DNA of 64,000 bases from Phycisphaerae bacterium (lineage in GTDB: Bacteria; Planctomycetota; Phycisphaerae; UBA1845; PWPN01). This document shows, piece by piece, positions 63,786 through 64,000 of the stretch. Position 1 is the first letter of the stretch, and each line of letters begins with the position of its first letter. Where the stretch lies: NCBI GenBank assembly GCA_018003015.1, contig JAGNEZ010000005.1, positions 122,643-186,642 on the forward strand, in the 5' to 3' direction. The position numbers and the translations under genes were made by a program. The notes below the pieces were generated by a model. It was not told where the DNA came from. It saw nothing but the letters and a program-made list of their open reading frames with translations, and ran no database searches.

Positions 63786-64000
63786 GGGAACGCAAAGAAA
63801 ATTTCTTTGACATCACCCTGGAAAAAAACGATGGTACAAAAACTGTAGTACAGGCAAAAAAGATTTTGGTAGCAACGGGCAGAACTCCTAACACATGAAA
63901 TATAGGCCTGGAGAATGCAGGCATTTCTTGTGATCGTGGTTTTATCCCAGTAGGGGATTATTACCAGACCAAAGTTCCTGGAATCTACGCAGCAGGAGAC
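63786..64000 (+). pseudogene. Dihydrolipoamide-dehydrogenase-like fragment, AT-rich, foreign to the rest of the window
   Basis: One frame reads NFFDITLEKNDGTKTVVQ, AKKILVATGRTPNT, then a TGA codon at 63896-63898, then NIGLENAGISCDRGFIPVG and KVPGIYAAGD to the edge. These match the central FAD/NAD region of dihydrolipoyl dehydrogenase or mercuric-reductase-like enzymes: ATGRxPNT and the second FAD motif (GIYAAGD). The first ~150 residues are missing on the left, and the right end is cut. AT-rich codons (AAA, GTA, ATA) contrast with everything before 63770. The TGA is either a mutation, an error, or a recoded Gly/Trp codon of the source organism. Confidence 0.7.

Noticed and set aside
1..64000. 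Prophage, transposon or integrative element
   Set aside because: No integrase, transposase, terminal inverted repeats or tRNA attachment site was found.

Overview
This is a 64 kb, GC-rich window that reads like a chromosome segment of a heterotrophic planctomycete (Planctomycetota, perhaps Phycisphaerae-like). That placement is inferred from gene content: a PEP-CTERM protein, two secreted proteins ending in dockerin type I repeats, a membrane protein with the CxxCGYDLR...CPECG zinc ribbon common in this phylum, Tat-exported sugar oxidoreductase and isomerase-like proteins, and a dense stock of secreted polysaccharide-degrading enzymes. Most genes have clear Shine-Dalgarno sequences (GGAGG or AAGGAG), which settle many starts. 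I see no tRNA, rRNA, CRISPR array, prophage or intact insertion sequence.

Layout. 0-12 kb: the start of a secreted protein cut by the window edge, a Tat-exported Gfo/Idh/MocA oxidoreductase, a 73-aa CxxC protein, a broken MFS transporter coupled to a secreted propeller protein, two tandem NlpC/P60-type proteins, and a three-gene unit (solute:sodium symporter, alpha/beta hydrolase, SAM hydrolase). 12-19 kb: a fused FAD/Fe-S dehydrogenase, an isolated rpsG, and a GH172-type enzyme carrying an unexpected GspG-like domain. 19-26 kb: a transglutaminase-like protein, a large phosphoesterase/propeller/dockerin protein, a PEP-CTERM protein and a small lipoprotein. 26-27 kb: two histidine-kinase remnants on opposite strands. 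27-39 kb: a serine beta-lactamase-like hydrolase, a ComEA-like protein, a GH10-fold protein lacking both catalytic glutamates, a Cys-rich-repeat dockerin protein, a heparinase II/III-like lyase and an intact sensor kinase. 39-50 kb: an AsmA-like protein, a GH29 alpha-L-fucosidase paired with a parallel beta-helix protein, an HD hydrolase, a TIM-barrel isomerase, a sialidase, and an XRE regulator next to an orphan acyl carrier protein. 50-56 kb: DinB, acetolactate synthase, a truncated hybrid sensor, a potassium channel without its RCK_N domain, and a URO-D family protein. 56-64 kb: a Tat-exported fucose-isomerase-like protein, a GH78 alpha-L-rhamnosidase and a large CBM-bearing secreted protein.

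How it fits together. The enzymes (GH29, GH33, GH78, GH172, heparinase-like, beta-helix) suggest attack on fucose-, rhamnose-, sialic acid- and uronate-containing glycans such as algal or host-type polysaccharides. The symporter, isomerases and Gfo/Idh/MocA oxidoreductase could handle the released sugars. Core functions (rpsG, acetolactate synthase, glycolate/lactate-type dehydrogenase) are scattered singly among these.

Two cautions. Several genes (MFS transporter, hybrid kinases, potassium channel) keep both ends but lack their middle, which could be real decay or assembly collapse. The last ~220 bases are AT-rich and encode a dihydrolipoamide-dehydrogenase fragment with an in-frame TGA, unlike everything before them; this looks like a chimeric contig end.
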